DNA of 27,946 bases from a virus, in IMG/VR virus record IMGVR_UViG_3300037584_005313, positions 1-27,946 of that record, one strand, 5' to 3'. Shown here one piece after another: positions 1 through 7,659 of this stretch; positions within the stretch are counted from its first letter, which is position 1, and every line of letters starts with the position of its first letter. A program made the translations under genes and the position numbers. The notes beneath the pieces were generated by a model, which saw nothing but the letters and a program-made list of their open reading frames with translations, was not told where the DNA came from and searched no databases.

Positions 1-240
1 GCTCTAAGCCGTCTAATCGCTTACAGAAACAATGAATCACTTGAGAGGTTCAACCCAAAACCACCAAGTTATGAAATGGATGGTGGTGGTGTATTTAGAA
101 CCGCCGAATATGACGATTTCATAGAATCACTTGGCTACGATGATAGAATGGTTGATGCGATTGGCGAATGGAATGATTTAGAGGATTGGCAACGAGAGGC
201 CGCTATCGAGGCTGGATATTCTGAGGATGATTGGGTATGA
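1..240 (+). CDS. C-terminal part of an unrecognised acidic protein (cut by window edge)
   Basis: An open frame runs from the first base to a TGA at 238-240, giving 79 residues with no start in view. The peptide is acidic and aromatic (for example FIESLGYDD and a terminal SEDDWV). Its composition matches the bodies of the tagged proteins that follow. The stop overlaps the next start as ATGA at 237-240, the same coupling used through the whole array, so it is probably the last visible piece of another array member. I do not recognise the domain. Whether it carries the N-terminal tag cannot be seen. Confidence 0.75.
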   Translation, partial: ALSRLIAYRNNESLERFNPKPPSYEMDGGGVFRTAEYDDFIESLGYDDRMVDAIGEWNDLEDWQREAAIEAGYSEDDWV

Positions 241-830
241 CCGCCTTTGAAACCGCTTGGCAATTGATGAAAGCCCCCATGTATCATGGAACCAGTCGAA
301 AACTCGCTGATAAAATTATGCAAGAGGGTTTGAAGCCAAACTCTCGATTTAATTACTTGACAAACCATCATTACCGAAAATTGTTGTTTGGCGACGATTA
401 TGAACGCAACCCTCAAAGTCAAGAATATACCGATGCTGAAATGTTTGAGGCAATGGAAAAGGATAAAGAAATGAGAAGAAAAGGGATTTCTTATGCCTAT
501 CACGATAAAATGCCCCGCAATAAAGACAATGAAACAATTGGCGGGCGAGAATGGGCCATTCAAGAAGCACTTGAATTTGCTAATTCGGGAGATGTTGATG
601 TTGATGATTTGACAAACCCTGCCGTAGTATTGGAGATTGATGACTTCGACCAATTGGGTTGGGGCGTTAAGCCGCCACATTACGATTTACCGCCGGATGT
701 TGCCTTAACCGACCAGCATATTCCCCCTGAAAATATCCGTGTATTGGATGAAACCGATATGCAACGCTTTGAAGACACCGTAACTCGATGGTGGAAATTG
801 TTGGAACAGGAGTGGGCCGATAATGAGTAA
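237..830 (+). CDS. Tagged ADP-ribosyltransferase-fold protein
   Basis: The 197-residue protein starts at ATG 237, which overlaps the upstream stop and places the tag MTAFETAWQLMKAP at residues 1-14. A Y-H-G-T-S motif (H17) follows with no linker, then a helix with an x-EGLKP turn. This is the usual opening of small ADP-ribosyltransferase/RNA 2'-phosphotransferase-like folds, where the histidine binds NAD. Near the C-terminus, HIPPENIRVLD matches the I-x-P-x-x-I strand typical of such proteins. The middle tyrosine and the final catalytic Glu/Gln of the H-Y-E triad cannot be assigned confidently, so activity and target (protein, nucleic acid or small molecule) are unknown. The fold is inferred from motifs only. 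Confidence 0.85.
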   Translation: MTAFETAWQLMKAPMYHGTSRKLADKIMQEGLKPNSRFNYLTNHHYRKLLFGDDYERNPQSQEYTDAEMFEAMEKDKEMRRKGISYAYHDKMPRNKDNETIGGREWAIQEALEFANSGDVDVDDLTNPAVVLEIDDFDQLGWGVKPPHYDLPPDVALTDQHIPPENIRVLDETDMQRFEDTVTRWWKLLEQEWADNE

Positions 831-1377
831 AGCCTTTGAAACCGCTTGGGACTTAATGAAAGCCCCGTTGGATGTGGGTTCGATAGATTACGATTTTAAG
901 AATGTCGAAGAGATAAATCCTTACTCTACAAAGAATCCGACCGAATCAAAGCCAATTGCCTACTTCGATGACCCTAAAAGTGGAGAGCGATTACCTATTT
1001 TTTCAACAAAGGCTGGTAGCAATCAATATATCCAAATTGGAGATAAGAATAATCCAAGGTCAAGAGCAGACATAGACACAGGCGGCGTGATAATTGGAGA
1101 GCGAGACACTCACGCCAACCTTCACCCTCATGTGAGTGAAGAATACCGACAAAGGGGTTACGCAACCGCTATGTATGACCTTGTGGCACACCTTTTACAG
1201 CAATCGGACTTTAAAGGCAAATTATACCCGTTTCATGTTCAATCCCCTGCGGCAAAAGCAATGTGGGAAAATTTACAATTAGGCAGTCGTATGCCCCCTC
1301 ATTCAGACCTTCATACCGACAATTACCATATTGTCACACATTATCCTGAAAGTATTTATTGGAGGCCAACCGTATGA
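823..1377 (+). CDS. Tagged GNAT-family acetyltransferase
   Basis: The 184-residue protein overlaps the previous gene by 8 bases and begins with a variant tag, MSKAFETAWDLMKAP. The second half carries the GNAT core. A strand (IGERDTHANLHPHV) leads into EEYRQRGYATAMYD, the acetyl-CoA pyrophosphate-binding R/Q-x-x-G-x-A loop and helix. It is followed by KLYPFHVQSPAAKAMWENL, the late strand and helix in which GNAT proteins usually have S-x-x-A-x-x-x-W/Y. The body is clearly paralogous to the one at 6692 (shared GYAxAxYD...LYP...AKxMW pattern). GNAT enzymes transfer acetyl groups to amines of proteins, antibiotics or tRNA; the substrate here is unknown. The ~80 residues between tag and core are unassigned. 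Confidence 0.88.
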   Translation: MSKAFETAWDLMKAPLDVGSIDYDFKNVEEINPYSTKNPTESKPIAYFDDPKSGERLPIFSTKAGSNQYIQIGDKNNPRSRADIDTGGVIIGERDTHANLHPHVSEEYRQRGYATAMYDLVAHLLQQSDFKGKLYPFHVQSPAAKAMWENLQLGSRMPPHSDLHTDNYHIVTHYPESIYWRPTV

Positions 1378-1934
1378 CGGCCTTCGACACCGCTTGGGAC
1401 TTGCTCAAAATGCCCTATCACGGAACAAACGAAGAGGCCGCTAAGAAGATTCTCCGACACGGAACAAGAGCGTTTAGGGATAAACGACCTACATTTAGAG
1501 GGCCAGCCCAATTCTGGATGACAAACGACCCAAAGGAGGCTTTGCGACATGCACGAAAAATGGGAGTAAGACCTAAAAATGAAGGTTTTGCTGATGATGA
1601 TTACAGGCAATCGGGTTTCAGCCGACCTGTGGTTCTCCATATTTCCGATGAAGGCGTAGATAGTGTGCCACATAATAGGCGAAAAGCGTTTGGTGATGTG
1701 GATTACATAACGCACAAACACCCACACCGCATAGATCCTAAGCACATTTCAGTATTTGATCAAGGCCCAAAACCTAAGATAAGACCCCCCTTTGATTGGG
1801 GGGAAGATTATGGAGTAAGTCTGTCGCCGGAGAAAAAGAAAGAGGGCAGGGAATCTGATATAGCAAGGCGAGATGAAATAGATGATTACCGGATGAGCGT
1901 GTGGAATTGGAGGCCAGATTATGATGACTCCTGA
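1374..1934 (+). CDS. Tagged ADP-ribosyltransferase-fold protein
   Basis: The 186-residue protein starts at ATG 1374, overlapping the upstream TGA as ATGA, with GGAGG at 1361-1365 eight bases before it. The tag MTAFDTAWDLLKMP leads straight into Y-H-G-T (H16) and EEAAKKILRHG, the ART-like opening. FWMTNDPKEALRHAR resembles the second conserved strand and helix (x-S/T-x-D-x-x-x-A-x-x-x-A). HRIDPKHISVFDQ gives the I-x-P-x-x-I C-terminal strand. These match the genes at 237 and 4693, so three paralogous bodies lie within 5 kb. The last third is basic and charged (SPEKKKEGRESDIARR) and has no recognised domain. Enzyme activity is inferred from fold motifs and has no direct support. Confidence 0.86.
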   Translation: MTAFDTAWDLLKMPYHGTNEEAAKKILRHGTRAFRDKRPTFRGPAQFWMTNDPKEALRHARKMGVRPKNEGFADDDYRQSGFSRPVVLHISDEGVDSVPHNRRKAFGDVDYITHKHPHRIDPKHISVFDQGPKPKIRPPFDWGEDYGVSLSPEKKKEGRESDIARRDEIDDYRMSVWNWRPDYDDS

Positions 1935-2892
1935 ATTGACCGCCTTTGACACCGCTTGGGGCTTTGTAAAAGCCGATCAAGACTTTTATGTGGGCGGGCG
2001 CAATATACCCACCCGCGACGAGATGACACCAATGACTCTTGAACAACATGACCGATATATGGACTTGAGCCGTAAATTGGCATGGCTGTATAACGACCCT
2101 GTGCCTGAATCATTGGCGGAGGCAAGAGAACAAGACAGTGAAAGAATCCGTTCAAATGCGGCATGGGCTTACAACATTGGCGGTCAAGCCAACACCGATT
2201 ATGGAGTGGAGGATGCTGTTGATTGGATGGGCCGCCCAAAGTATTACTCACCATATTATGATGATGACGGCAATTGGATTACAGACCACCCGATAAAGGA
2301 TTACGACAAACCAAAACGAGGGCCGGGTAGAGTCTTGTATAACCTGCCAGTCGCATACAAAAATGTAAGAGATGAGGCTAATAAAAAATGGGAAAGTAGT
2401 GACGAGGGCAAAGAGGCAATGGAGAGGTATAAAAAATTGCCGCCACGACGAAAGTATGGGCGTTTTGCGAAACCACGACCTAAAGCACCGCCAGTAAGCG
2501 ATTTGGATATAATAGAAAGAATCATTGAACTAATTAACCATGAGGTCGGACACACTACGCAACAAGCCGAAGAAGAAGATTGGCAAAAAGAGGATGAGAA
2601 AAAATACAATTATTCCGGTGGGCGAGGCGGATTTGAAAATTTCAATCGAAACCAATTGATGCAAGAATCGCTTGCTTCGATTTATGAAGACCCCCATGAT
2701 TTGAATTGGAGAAAGAGGGTAGCCGAATATGGAGGAACTTTGACGGATAACCACCAATTGATGCGTGAACTTTCATACGGCATGGCTAAATTCTTTGATG
2801 AAAACCCCGATGCGTATAGGAGTCCTGAAAAGGTGCGTGAATACGAAGAGTGGAGGGATGGTGTTTTGGCGCGACAAGACAACAAGGATTAA
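1921..2892 (+). CDS. Tagged zincin-type metallopeptidase candidate
   Basis: The 323-residue protein begins at ATG 1921 behind GGAGG (1909-1913) and overlaps the previous gene by 14 bases. The tag TAFDTAWGFVKA sits at residues 6-17, after a short MMTPEL extension. H207-E208-V-G-H211 is a clear HExxH zinc motif in a helix (IIELINHEVGHTTQQ). About 38 residues later, E249 in LMQESLASIYED is a good third zinc ligand, the gluzincin arrangement. Known HExxH+E proteins are zinc-dependent endopeptidases; the substrate is not predictable. The N-terminal half (YMDLSRKLAWLYND) and the proline/lysine-rich linker before the active site have no recognised domain. It could be an injected protease or a virion maturation or cell-envelope enzyme. 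Confidence 0.85.
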   Translation: MMTPELTAFDTAWGFVKADQDFYVGGRNIPTRDEMTPMTLEQHDRYMDLSRKLAWLYNDPVPESLAEAREQDSERIRSNAAWAYNIGGQANTDYGVEDAVDWMGRPKYYSPYYDDDGNWITDHPIKDYDKPKRGPGRVLYNLPVAYKNVRDEANKKWESSDEGKEAMERYKKLPPRRKYGRFAKPRPKAPPVSDLDIIERIIELINHEVGHTTQQAEEEDWQKEDEKKYNYSGGRGGFENFNRNQLMQESLASIYEDPHDLNWRKRVAEYGGTLTDNHQLMRELSYGMAKFFDENPDAYRSPEKVREYEEWRDGVLARQDNKD

Positions 2893-2898
2893 GTTAAG
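2890..2898 (+). promoter_or_regulatory. Possible TATA-like element before the gene at 2917
   Basis: TTAAGTTAA lies 19-27 bases before ATG 2917 in one of the few gaps of the array. The gene at 2917 has no Shine-Dalgarno sequence just upstream, unlike its neighbours, so a leaderless archaeal-type start is plausible. The element is short and overlaps the stop of the preceding gene. Weak support. Confidence 0.25.
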
Positions 2899-2916
2899 CA
2901 ATGCCCTGCGTCAAAC

Positions 2917-3315
2917 ATGCCCCAATTTAGAGTAGAACTTTCACAGACTATTTTCTGGACTAAAACAGTCGGAGCGTATGATGAAGAAGAAGCAATAGAG
3001 ATGGCAAAAGCAGATGCTTCTTTAGAAGACGCTAATGATGGTAGCCAATTACGGGTTGATGAAGTTGAAATGCTCGATGACCCCTCTTTCTTTTTAAGAT
3101 CTGATGAGAAGTCGGATGAAAAAATGGCTCCGCTACTTGCAGGTGCAGGCAGGGTTGCTATGGGTGCGGCCAAGAATCCTAAAGTTCAAAGTGCAGTGGG
3201 TAATGCTGTTGGCGGGATGATTGCAGGCAAAAAAGACCCCAACAATCCAAATCAAGCCAACAAAGGACATAAAATGGCAGTGGATACTGTTTGGCAATTG
3301 ATGAAAAACGAATGA
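2917..3315 (+). CDS. Small protein with glycine/alanine segment and a C-terminal copy of the tag
   Basis: The 132-residue protein starts at ATG 2917, 24 bases after the previous stop. Residues 1-60 look like a compact alpha/beta domain (PQFRVELSQTIFW, then a helix EEEAIEMAKAD). Residues ~70-105 form a Gly/Ala-rich possibly amphipathic or membrane-associating stretch (GAGRVAMGAAKNP, GNAVGGMIAGKK). The last 13 residues, MAVDTVWQLMKNE, match the array tag but sit at the C-terminus. An internal ATG at 3274 with AAAGGA (3262-3267) in front could also start a tag-only peptide. This may be a genuine C-terminal tag, or the stranded head of the next gene. No enzymatic motif is visible. Confidence 0.75.
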   Translation: MPQFRVELSQTIFWTKTVGAYDEEEAIEMAKADASLEDANDGSQLRVDEVEMLDDPSFFLRSDEKSDEKMAPLLAGAGRVAMGAAKNPKVQSAVGNAVGGMIAGKKDPNNPNQANKGHKMAVDTVWQLMKNE

Positions 3316-3325
3316 GGGTTTTGCA

Positions 3326-4696
3326 TTGGGTCGCCGTATTGACTTTACTGGGATTCCTATTGCGAAACCCCGCAATATGTTCTTTGGCGACTTGTTGGAG
3401 GAAATACCGAGGACAGAAGAGGAAAGTCTTCAAGCCGATATGGGCGGGGATGCGTGTTGCATCAATGCGAAAAATAAGTGGATTGAGGGATTGCGTGATA
3501 TTTTTGGTGAACAACCCAGTGATGTGCATGATGAAATTTACCAAATGTATGAAGAAATGTCATGCGAAGAATTCCGTGATGCCATTGAACAATTTGCAGG
3601 GGGCCGACCGGGTAGATTTTATAATTCAAATGTGAAAAGAGGTGGGGGATTAGGCCCAACCTCCGAACATTACCTCGGCAAGCGCATTCTTGAAGAATGG
3701 GATATGTGTGAAGCAAAATCCACTTTTGGAGATAACATGGACTTTTATGCCTCCGAGGATGCGTTTGAAGCGGCTTGGGATCACCTCGCTAAAGGTTTTC
3801 AAGACCTAATCGACCAAGGCGAGGTTCATTTGCATGGCATTCGATTCATGGATCCAGATGGCTTTGATGACGATACAAATACTGCTTTAATTGATTACGC
3901 TTTAGGTAAAAGAGGGCGATACGGCGATGAGCGTTTCAAATACAACATAATGCTACCCACCGATCTCGCATTAGATCTCCTTGGAAAACCAACGGGAATA
4001 AAAAATCGTATGCGGGCATCTCAAGACCGACACTGGCGACAGCGTAAAGAAAAGTTTGACGATGCGGTTGATACAATGATGATGGCTTTTGGTTCTGGCC
4101 GTTGGGACAGGGGCGGCAAACCTGAACTGCCCTTTTATCCAATGATAATAGGTTCGAATTTAGGCGGTCGATCCGGTTTGCCAAATGAATCAAAAAACAT
4201 ACCTCAACGAGAGATTTATGCAAATTATCGCGACCAAATGTTGCCAGTAGTCCAACAAGCCTTAGAATCAACGACTGATAAATTGGTTCCCGTAGCAGGT
4301 TCGATGATAAACACTTTGCGACGGCCAAACCTTTCTTTGGGCGTGGTTCCCGGTTTTGAAGGTAATGAATTAGGAATGGCCGCTAAATTACTCGCTATGC
4401 AAGATGTTGGAGGATTAAGCGGCAGTGCGACTCCTGAAGCAACATCTATGAATCGGAAAATGGCTCGGTATTTAGGGCCAAGGGCTGAATCGTTTGTTGA
4501 ACCAGACCGGCGGGGTTTCTCTTCTAATCACGCCGAATTCAAATTGAAGGACACCGAACCGCTTGTCACTGGCAATTTGCGTAGCACCAAGGACATTAAC
4601 CAATTGGCCCGCACCATTACCAGCAATCCCGATTATTTCAAAGACGAAGAGAACGCCCCTTGGCTTCAAGCGTTTGGAGAGAGGTGGCAGGCATGA
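3326..4696 (+). CDS. Unrecognised 456-residue protein with an internal tag-like motif
   Basis: The reading frame opens after a stop at 3302-3304 and the only start-like codon near its head is TTG 3326, behind GAGGG (3314-3318). ATG 3377 is an alternative. The protein is acidic, with a Cys pair near residue 45 (DACCINAKNKW) and the helix-rich EIYQMYEEMSCEEF. DAFEAAWDHLAKG at residues 145-157 resembles the array tag and especially the start of the protein at 21408 (F-x-A-A-W-x4-K-G). The C-terminal half (KYNIMLPTDLALDLLGKP; PVAGSMINTLRRPNL) is not recognised. Upstream, in the preceding frame, lies an orphan tag followed at once by a stop, so this gene may have lost its original tagged start to a +1 shift. 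Confidence 0.75.
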   Translation: MGRRIDFTGIPIAKPRNMFFGDLLEEIPRTEEESLQADMGGDACCINAKNKWIEGLRDIFGEQPSDVHDEIYQMYEEMSCEEFRDAIEQFAGGRPGRFYNSNVKRGGGLGPTSEHYLGKRILEEWDMCEAKSTFGDNMDFYASEDAFEAAWDHLAKGFQDLIDQGEVHLHGIRFMDPDGFDDDTNTALIDYALGKRGRYGDERFKYNIMLPTDLALDLLGKPTGIKNRMRASQDRHWRQRKEKFDDAVDTMMMAFGSGRWDRGGKPELPFYPMIIGSNLGGRSGLPNESKNIPQREIYANYRDQMLPVVQQALESTTDKLVPVAGSMINTLRRPNLSLGVVPGFEGNELGMAAKLLAMQDVGGLSGSATPEATSMNRKMARYLGPRAESFVEPDRRGFSSNHAEFKLKDTEPLVTGNLRSTKDINQLARTITSNPDYFKDEENAPWLQAFGERWQA

Positions 4697-5205
4697 GCGC
4701 ATTTGATACCGCTTGGGCTTTGATGAAAATGCCCTATTTTCACGGCACATCATCAAAATACGACGAGGACATCAAAGAACAAGGCATTGATCCAAGCAAC
4801 AACATGAGTTTGCTTGAACAACATTCTCTTGATGACTTAAACGCATGGCTTGAAGAACATGATTTAGATTTTGATGATTTTGATCCCGATGAAGATTGGA
4901 TTTGGTTTTCTAAGGATAATCCAAGAGCGACTATGGCTTATGCCCTTTCTTCAAATAATAACGCTGGCGCGAGTCGGCATTCCCCAATTATTTATGAAGT
5001 GGATGATGATATTGATGTTGTTGAGGACTTGATGAATGACGGTAATTTTAGAGGTTCTTATCGGACAAACCAAGAAATTAGTCCAAGCAAAATAAAGGAA
5101 TGGCTTCGATTTAGGCCGATGGAACACCTTGAGTCGTATGACAAATATAGAGATGAATTGCGAGAAGCGATAAAGCAAAAAGCAAAATTGGAGGGGTATG
5201 AATGA
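4693..5205 (+). CDS. Tagged ADP-ribosyltransferase-fold protein
   Basis: The 170-residue protein starts at ATG 4693 (ATGA overlap) with the tag MSAFDTAWALMKMP. H17-G-T-S follows at once, then a helix ending in EQGIDP. W69-I-W-F-S-K-D-N-P-R-A-T-M-A-Y83 gives the second ART-type strand and helix, where a tyrosine often stacks on nicotinamide. EISPSKIKEW gives the I-x-P-x-x-I strand. It is the best ART-like candidate of the array. A strongly acidic insert (EEHDLDFDDFDPDEDW, residues ~54-69) separates the first two motifs. Target and activity are unknown; the related KptA/Tpt1 fold, which removes 2'-phosphates from RNA with NAD, is an alternative to mono-ADP-ribosylation. Confidence 0.87.
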   Translation: MSAFDTAWALMKMPYFHGTSSKYDEDIKEQGIDPSNNMSLLEQHSLDDLNAWLEEHDLDFDDFDPDEDWIWFSKDNPRATMAYALSSNNNAGASRHSPIIYEVDDDIDVVEDLMNDGNFRGSYRTNQEISPSKIKEWLRFRPMEHLESYDKYRDELREAIKQKAKLEGYE

Positions 5206-5591
5206 CCGCATTTGATACCGCTTGGGAATTGATGAAGTCCATTGATGATGATTCAAATGATGATGAATTTATTGACAATTCAAAATTTAATAACCCCGTC
5301 GCCCAAATTGTAGAAGAACTTTCGATGGGCCTTGGGGCAGATGTTTTGGAATGCTTTTCATGCGGCCATACGGGTGCAACAACAGATTTTGTAGGTTGGC
5401 ATCAAGGGCGTGGGCGTAAATGTCCGAACTGTGGATCGTATTCAGTCCATGACCCCGAAGGGCCAGCCGTAGGTGATAACTACAAGCACAAGGATGAAAC
5501 GCCTGAACAAGAAACAGCGAGGCGCAATGCGTATTATGAGCGCATTCATTGGGAAAACGAAGAAAGAAAGAAGCCGGAGGGAGGACAATGA
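5202..5591 (+). CDS. Tagged zinc-ribbon protein
   Basis: The 129-residue protein starts at ATG 5202 (ATGA overlap, with GGAGGGG about six bases upstream). The tag MTAFDTAWELMK is followed by an acidic linker (SIDDDSNDDEF) and a helix AQIVEELSMGLG. Cysteines C51-x2-C54 and C74-x2-C77 form a classic two-knuckle zinc ribbon (ECFSCGHTG and RKCPNCGS). Such ribbons bind nucleic acid or mediate protein contacts in transcription proteins. The C-terminal tail is charged and predicted helical (ETARRNAYYERIHWENEERK). With no catalytic residues visible, it could be a transcription-modifying or DNA-binding cargo protein. Confidence 0.85.
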   Translation: MTAFDTAWELMKSIDDDSNDDEFIDNSKFNNPVAQIVEELSMGLGADVLECFSCGHTGATTDFVGWHQGRGRKCPNCGSYSVHDPEGPAVGDNYKHKDETPEQETARRNAYYERIHWENEERKKPEGGQ

Positions 5592-6013
5592 CCGCCTTCG
5601 ACCGAGCGTGGGCTTTGCTCAAAAACGAATGGAAGTTATTTCCTAAAAAAGACAATGAAATGAACCAAATTGACGGAGAAAGACCCGCAGGGTATAGCAT
5701 GGTGGATTTGAAAAATTTAGGGGCAACGACTTCTCATGTGAATTTACCATTCGTTGAACAACTTGGCAGTGAACAAGAAATCGCAGAAAAGGTTCTGGAA
5801 ACTACTGCACACGAAGATACACATGAGGCTATGGCGAAAATAGGTGAATTTTATGACAATCCAGCGAAAGACGAGTATGCACCGCACATAACCGAAGCAA
5901 TCATGGCAACAAGAGATAAAGGACAATTCGCCATGCCTGTCACTCAATTGGCTCGGATGTTGATGCGTTTTCATCCACAAGTAAGAAGGGGGTCTTATGA
6001 TGACCGCCTTTGA
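5588..6013 (+). CDS. Tagged small HExxH metallopeptidase candidate
   Basis: The 141-residue protein starts at ATG 5588, overlapping the upstream TGA, with GGAGGGAGG directly before it. The tag MTAFDRAWALLKNEW is the first in the array to have R at position 6. H75-E-D-T-H79 lies in a helix (KVLETTAHEDTHEAMAKIG), and E103 in HITEAIMA, 24 residues further, could complete a gluzincin site. At this length it is a minimal zincin domain. It has little resemblance to the peptidase-like gene at 1921 outside the motif, so the array seems to hold two distinct HExxH proteins. A short HExxH can occur by chance, but its placement in a helix with a downstream Glu supports the call. Confidence 0.84.
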   Translation: MTAFDRAWALLKNEWKLFPKKDNEMNQIDGERPAGYSMVDLKNLGATTSHVNLPFVEQLGSEQEIAEKVLETTAHEDTHEAMAKIGEFYDNPAKDEYAPHITEAIMATRDKGQFAMPVTQLARMLMRFHPQVRRGSYDDRL

Positions 6014-6695
6014 CCGAGCATGGGATTTGATAAAAATGCCTTTTGTCAATCGAGGGTTAAAGGCGGATAAATTGTATCAAGGTAGAAGACATGGGGAAAA
6101 AGACACTGGCTTTTGGACTCCCCATAAAGACAAAGCGGTTGCATACGCTCTTTTCGGTCGAAGAGATGATTACGATGATGAACCTTGGGTCGATCCTAAT
6201 GTTCACATTCCCGAATTGTATTCAGTTAATGCGCCTCAAGAAAGAATAAACTTGCCATTGGATATGGATTATGTTGGTCTTGGAGATGCTTCGGGCGCGG
6301 TGGATCGAAGAAGGGTCGCTTTTGAAGACAAAGAAAACATACTCCCCTCGTTCAATCCAGTTAAAATGCCAAATGAAGAAATGGCTCGGATTATCGAAAG
6401 AATTGTAACACGAAACAAAAACGATGATGGAGATTTTATGGCAGGCGGCGAAATCCCTAAAAAAGAATTTGAACGCATATTTGACATGAAAGACGCTTTT
6501 AGAAATTGGGAGGGGATGTATGTTGATAACGATTACAAAGAGGACATGGAGGATTCTGAATTGTATGACTCTCTTTCAATACAATATGACGAAGGGAATG
6601 AAATAGATTGGGATTCGCTTGCCACTACGCTCGGCAATGTTAAAGGCGGGGATTTGAGGCCATTCATTTCTCGTTTGCGGAGGGGAGATGAATGA
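6000..6695 (+). CDS. Tagged protein with possible ART-like N-terminal domain
   Basis: ATG occurs at 5997 and 6000. The second gives the exact tag MTAFDRAWDLIKMP and the better spacing from AAGGGGG (5986-5992). The frame overlaps the previous gene by up to 17 bases. The protein has 231 residues. KLYQGRRHGEKDTGFWTPHKDKAVAYALFG (described in parts: KLYQG, then GFWTPHKDKAVAYA) resembles the first and second motifs of ADP-ribosyltransferase-like folds, with Gln in place of the usual His or Arg. ELYSVNAPQERINL may be the following strand. The C-terminal ~120 residues are acidic and helical (EEMARIIERIVTRN) and not recognised. ART membership is weaker here than for 237, 1374 and 4693. Confidence 0.84.
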   Translation: MTAFDRAWDLIKMPFVNRGLKADKLYQGRRHGEKDTGFWTPHKDKAVAYALFGRRDDYDDEPWVDPNVHIPELYSVNAPQERINLPLDMDYVGLGDASGAVDRRRVAFEDKENILPSFNPVKMPNEEMARIIERIVTRNKNDDGDFMAGGEIPKKEFERIFDMKDAFRNWEGMYVDNDYKEDMEDSELYDSLSIQYDEGNEIDWDSLATTLGNVKGGDLRPFISRLRRGDE

Positions 6696-7243
6696 CCGCC
6701 TTCGACCGAGCATGGGCTTTGGTGAAGATGCCTATTGTTCCCGGCTCATTGTATTCAACTGAACCCCGCCAAGATGTATCACAGAAGCCCAATCGTTCAT
6801 GGAGAGCGTTATTTCAAGATCCTGAAACAAATGAAATTGAACCTATGCTCATTGATTACATTGAGCGATTAAATATGTTTGGTGATAAAATGCGGTCTTA
6901 TAAAGGTCAAATAGGCGAAGGAATAGAACGAGGCAAATTGAGTTACTACGGTGATGATGATAGGTTCGTTAATGATGATGGAGAATTGTATTCACCAGAA
7001 CCCGACCACCGCAAGTCAATAACAAGTATAGGTTGGGTAGGGGATAATATCGCATATCCCGATTGGACTGAAACAAGAGAGGGGTTAAGGGGGAGGGGTT
7101 ATGCCCCTGCCCTCTATGATGCGATTGCATATTTGATGCGTGAAAATCAAAACACCCGCTTGTATCCTTCAACTGAACAAATTCAATCAGCCAAAAATAT
7201 GTGGAGAAATAATGAAACATGGCCTGTGAGGGATGACCTATGA
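6692..7243 (+). CDS. Tagged GNAT-family acetyltransferase
   Basis: The 183-residue protein starts at ATG 6692 (ATGA overlap, GGAGGGGAG upstream) with the tag MTAFDRAWALVKMP. The C-terminal half holds a GNAT core: strand ITSIGWVGDNIAY, then REGLRGRGYAPALYDAIAYL with the R-G-R-G-Y-A acetyl-CoA loop, then RLYPSTEQIQSAKNMWRNN. The same pattern is found at 823, so the two are paralogues sharing tag and body. The residues between tag and core (RSWRALFQDPETNEIEPML) are unassigned but may supply the first strands of the fold. Acetylation target unknown. Confidence 0.87.
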   Translation: MTAFDRAWALVKMPIVPGSLYSTEPRQDVSQKPNRSWRALFQDPETNEIEPMLIDYIERLNMFGDKMRSYKGQIGEGIERGKLSYYGDDDRFVNDDGELYSPEPDHRKSITSIGWVGDNIAYPDWTETREGLRGRGYAPALYDAIAYLMRENQNTRLYPSTEQIQSAKNMWRNNETWPVRDDL

Positions 7244-7659
7244 CCGCCTTTGAACGAGCATGGAATCTGTTGAAAATGCACACAGGGCATCGCCGTTTCT
7301 TCTCTAAAAAGGAGATACAAGAGATTGCCGAGATGAACAGACATTTGGCTTCAATGAATGATGATGGGCCGCTTGACCCAGACCCAAGCGTAAATTTTCC
7401 TTCTCAATGCAAACAATGTCAAAATGAAATCAACAACATTGTTGAAGGCATTCCGAATCATTGTAGCCGTTGCATTCATCCTTTTGTAGATGAGCGAATA
7501 ACTGATGCAATGGAGATGGCAGGTTTATTCGGAGATGGTAAGCCATTTAATTTACAAGACGCAATACGGCAAGACAAAAACGAAATCAACCCTTTTGATG
7601 GTTCAGCAACCGAAGTGGATTTTAGGGCGTATGAAGAAAGGATGCGTGATTTTGAATGA
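7240..7659 (+). CDS. Tagged small zinc-finger protein
   Basis: The 139-residue protein starts at ATG 7240 (ATGA overlap) with the tag MTAFERAWNLLKMH. A basic helix follows (RRFFSKKEIQEIAEMNRHL). C57-x2-C60 and C75-x2-C78 form a four-cysteine zinc site (QCKQCQ and HCSRCIHPF), similar to the zinc-binding knuckles of DksA/TraR-type or ribbon proteins. The rest is acidic (GDGKPFNLQDAIRQDKNE). No catalytic motif is present. Its tag DNA is identical over 24 bases to that of the next gene at 7656. Confidence 0.84.
   Translation: MTAFERAWNLLKMHTGHRRFFSKKEIQEIAEMNRHLASMNDDGPLDPDPSVNFPSQCKQCQNEINNIVEGIPNHCSRCIHPFVDERITDAMEMAGLFGDGKPFNLQDAIRQDKNEINPFDGSATEVDFRAYEERMRDFE

Noticed and set aside
3312-3635. 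Plus-strand frame starting with an ATGA overlap at 3312
   Set aside because: Its composition (many Cys, Met, Arg and hydrophobic residues in odd order) looks like a shadow. The overlapping +1 frame from 3326 continues for 456 acidic, protein-like residues.
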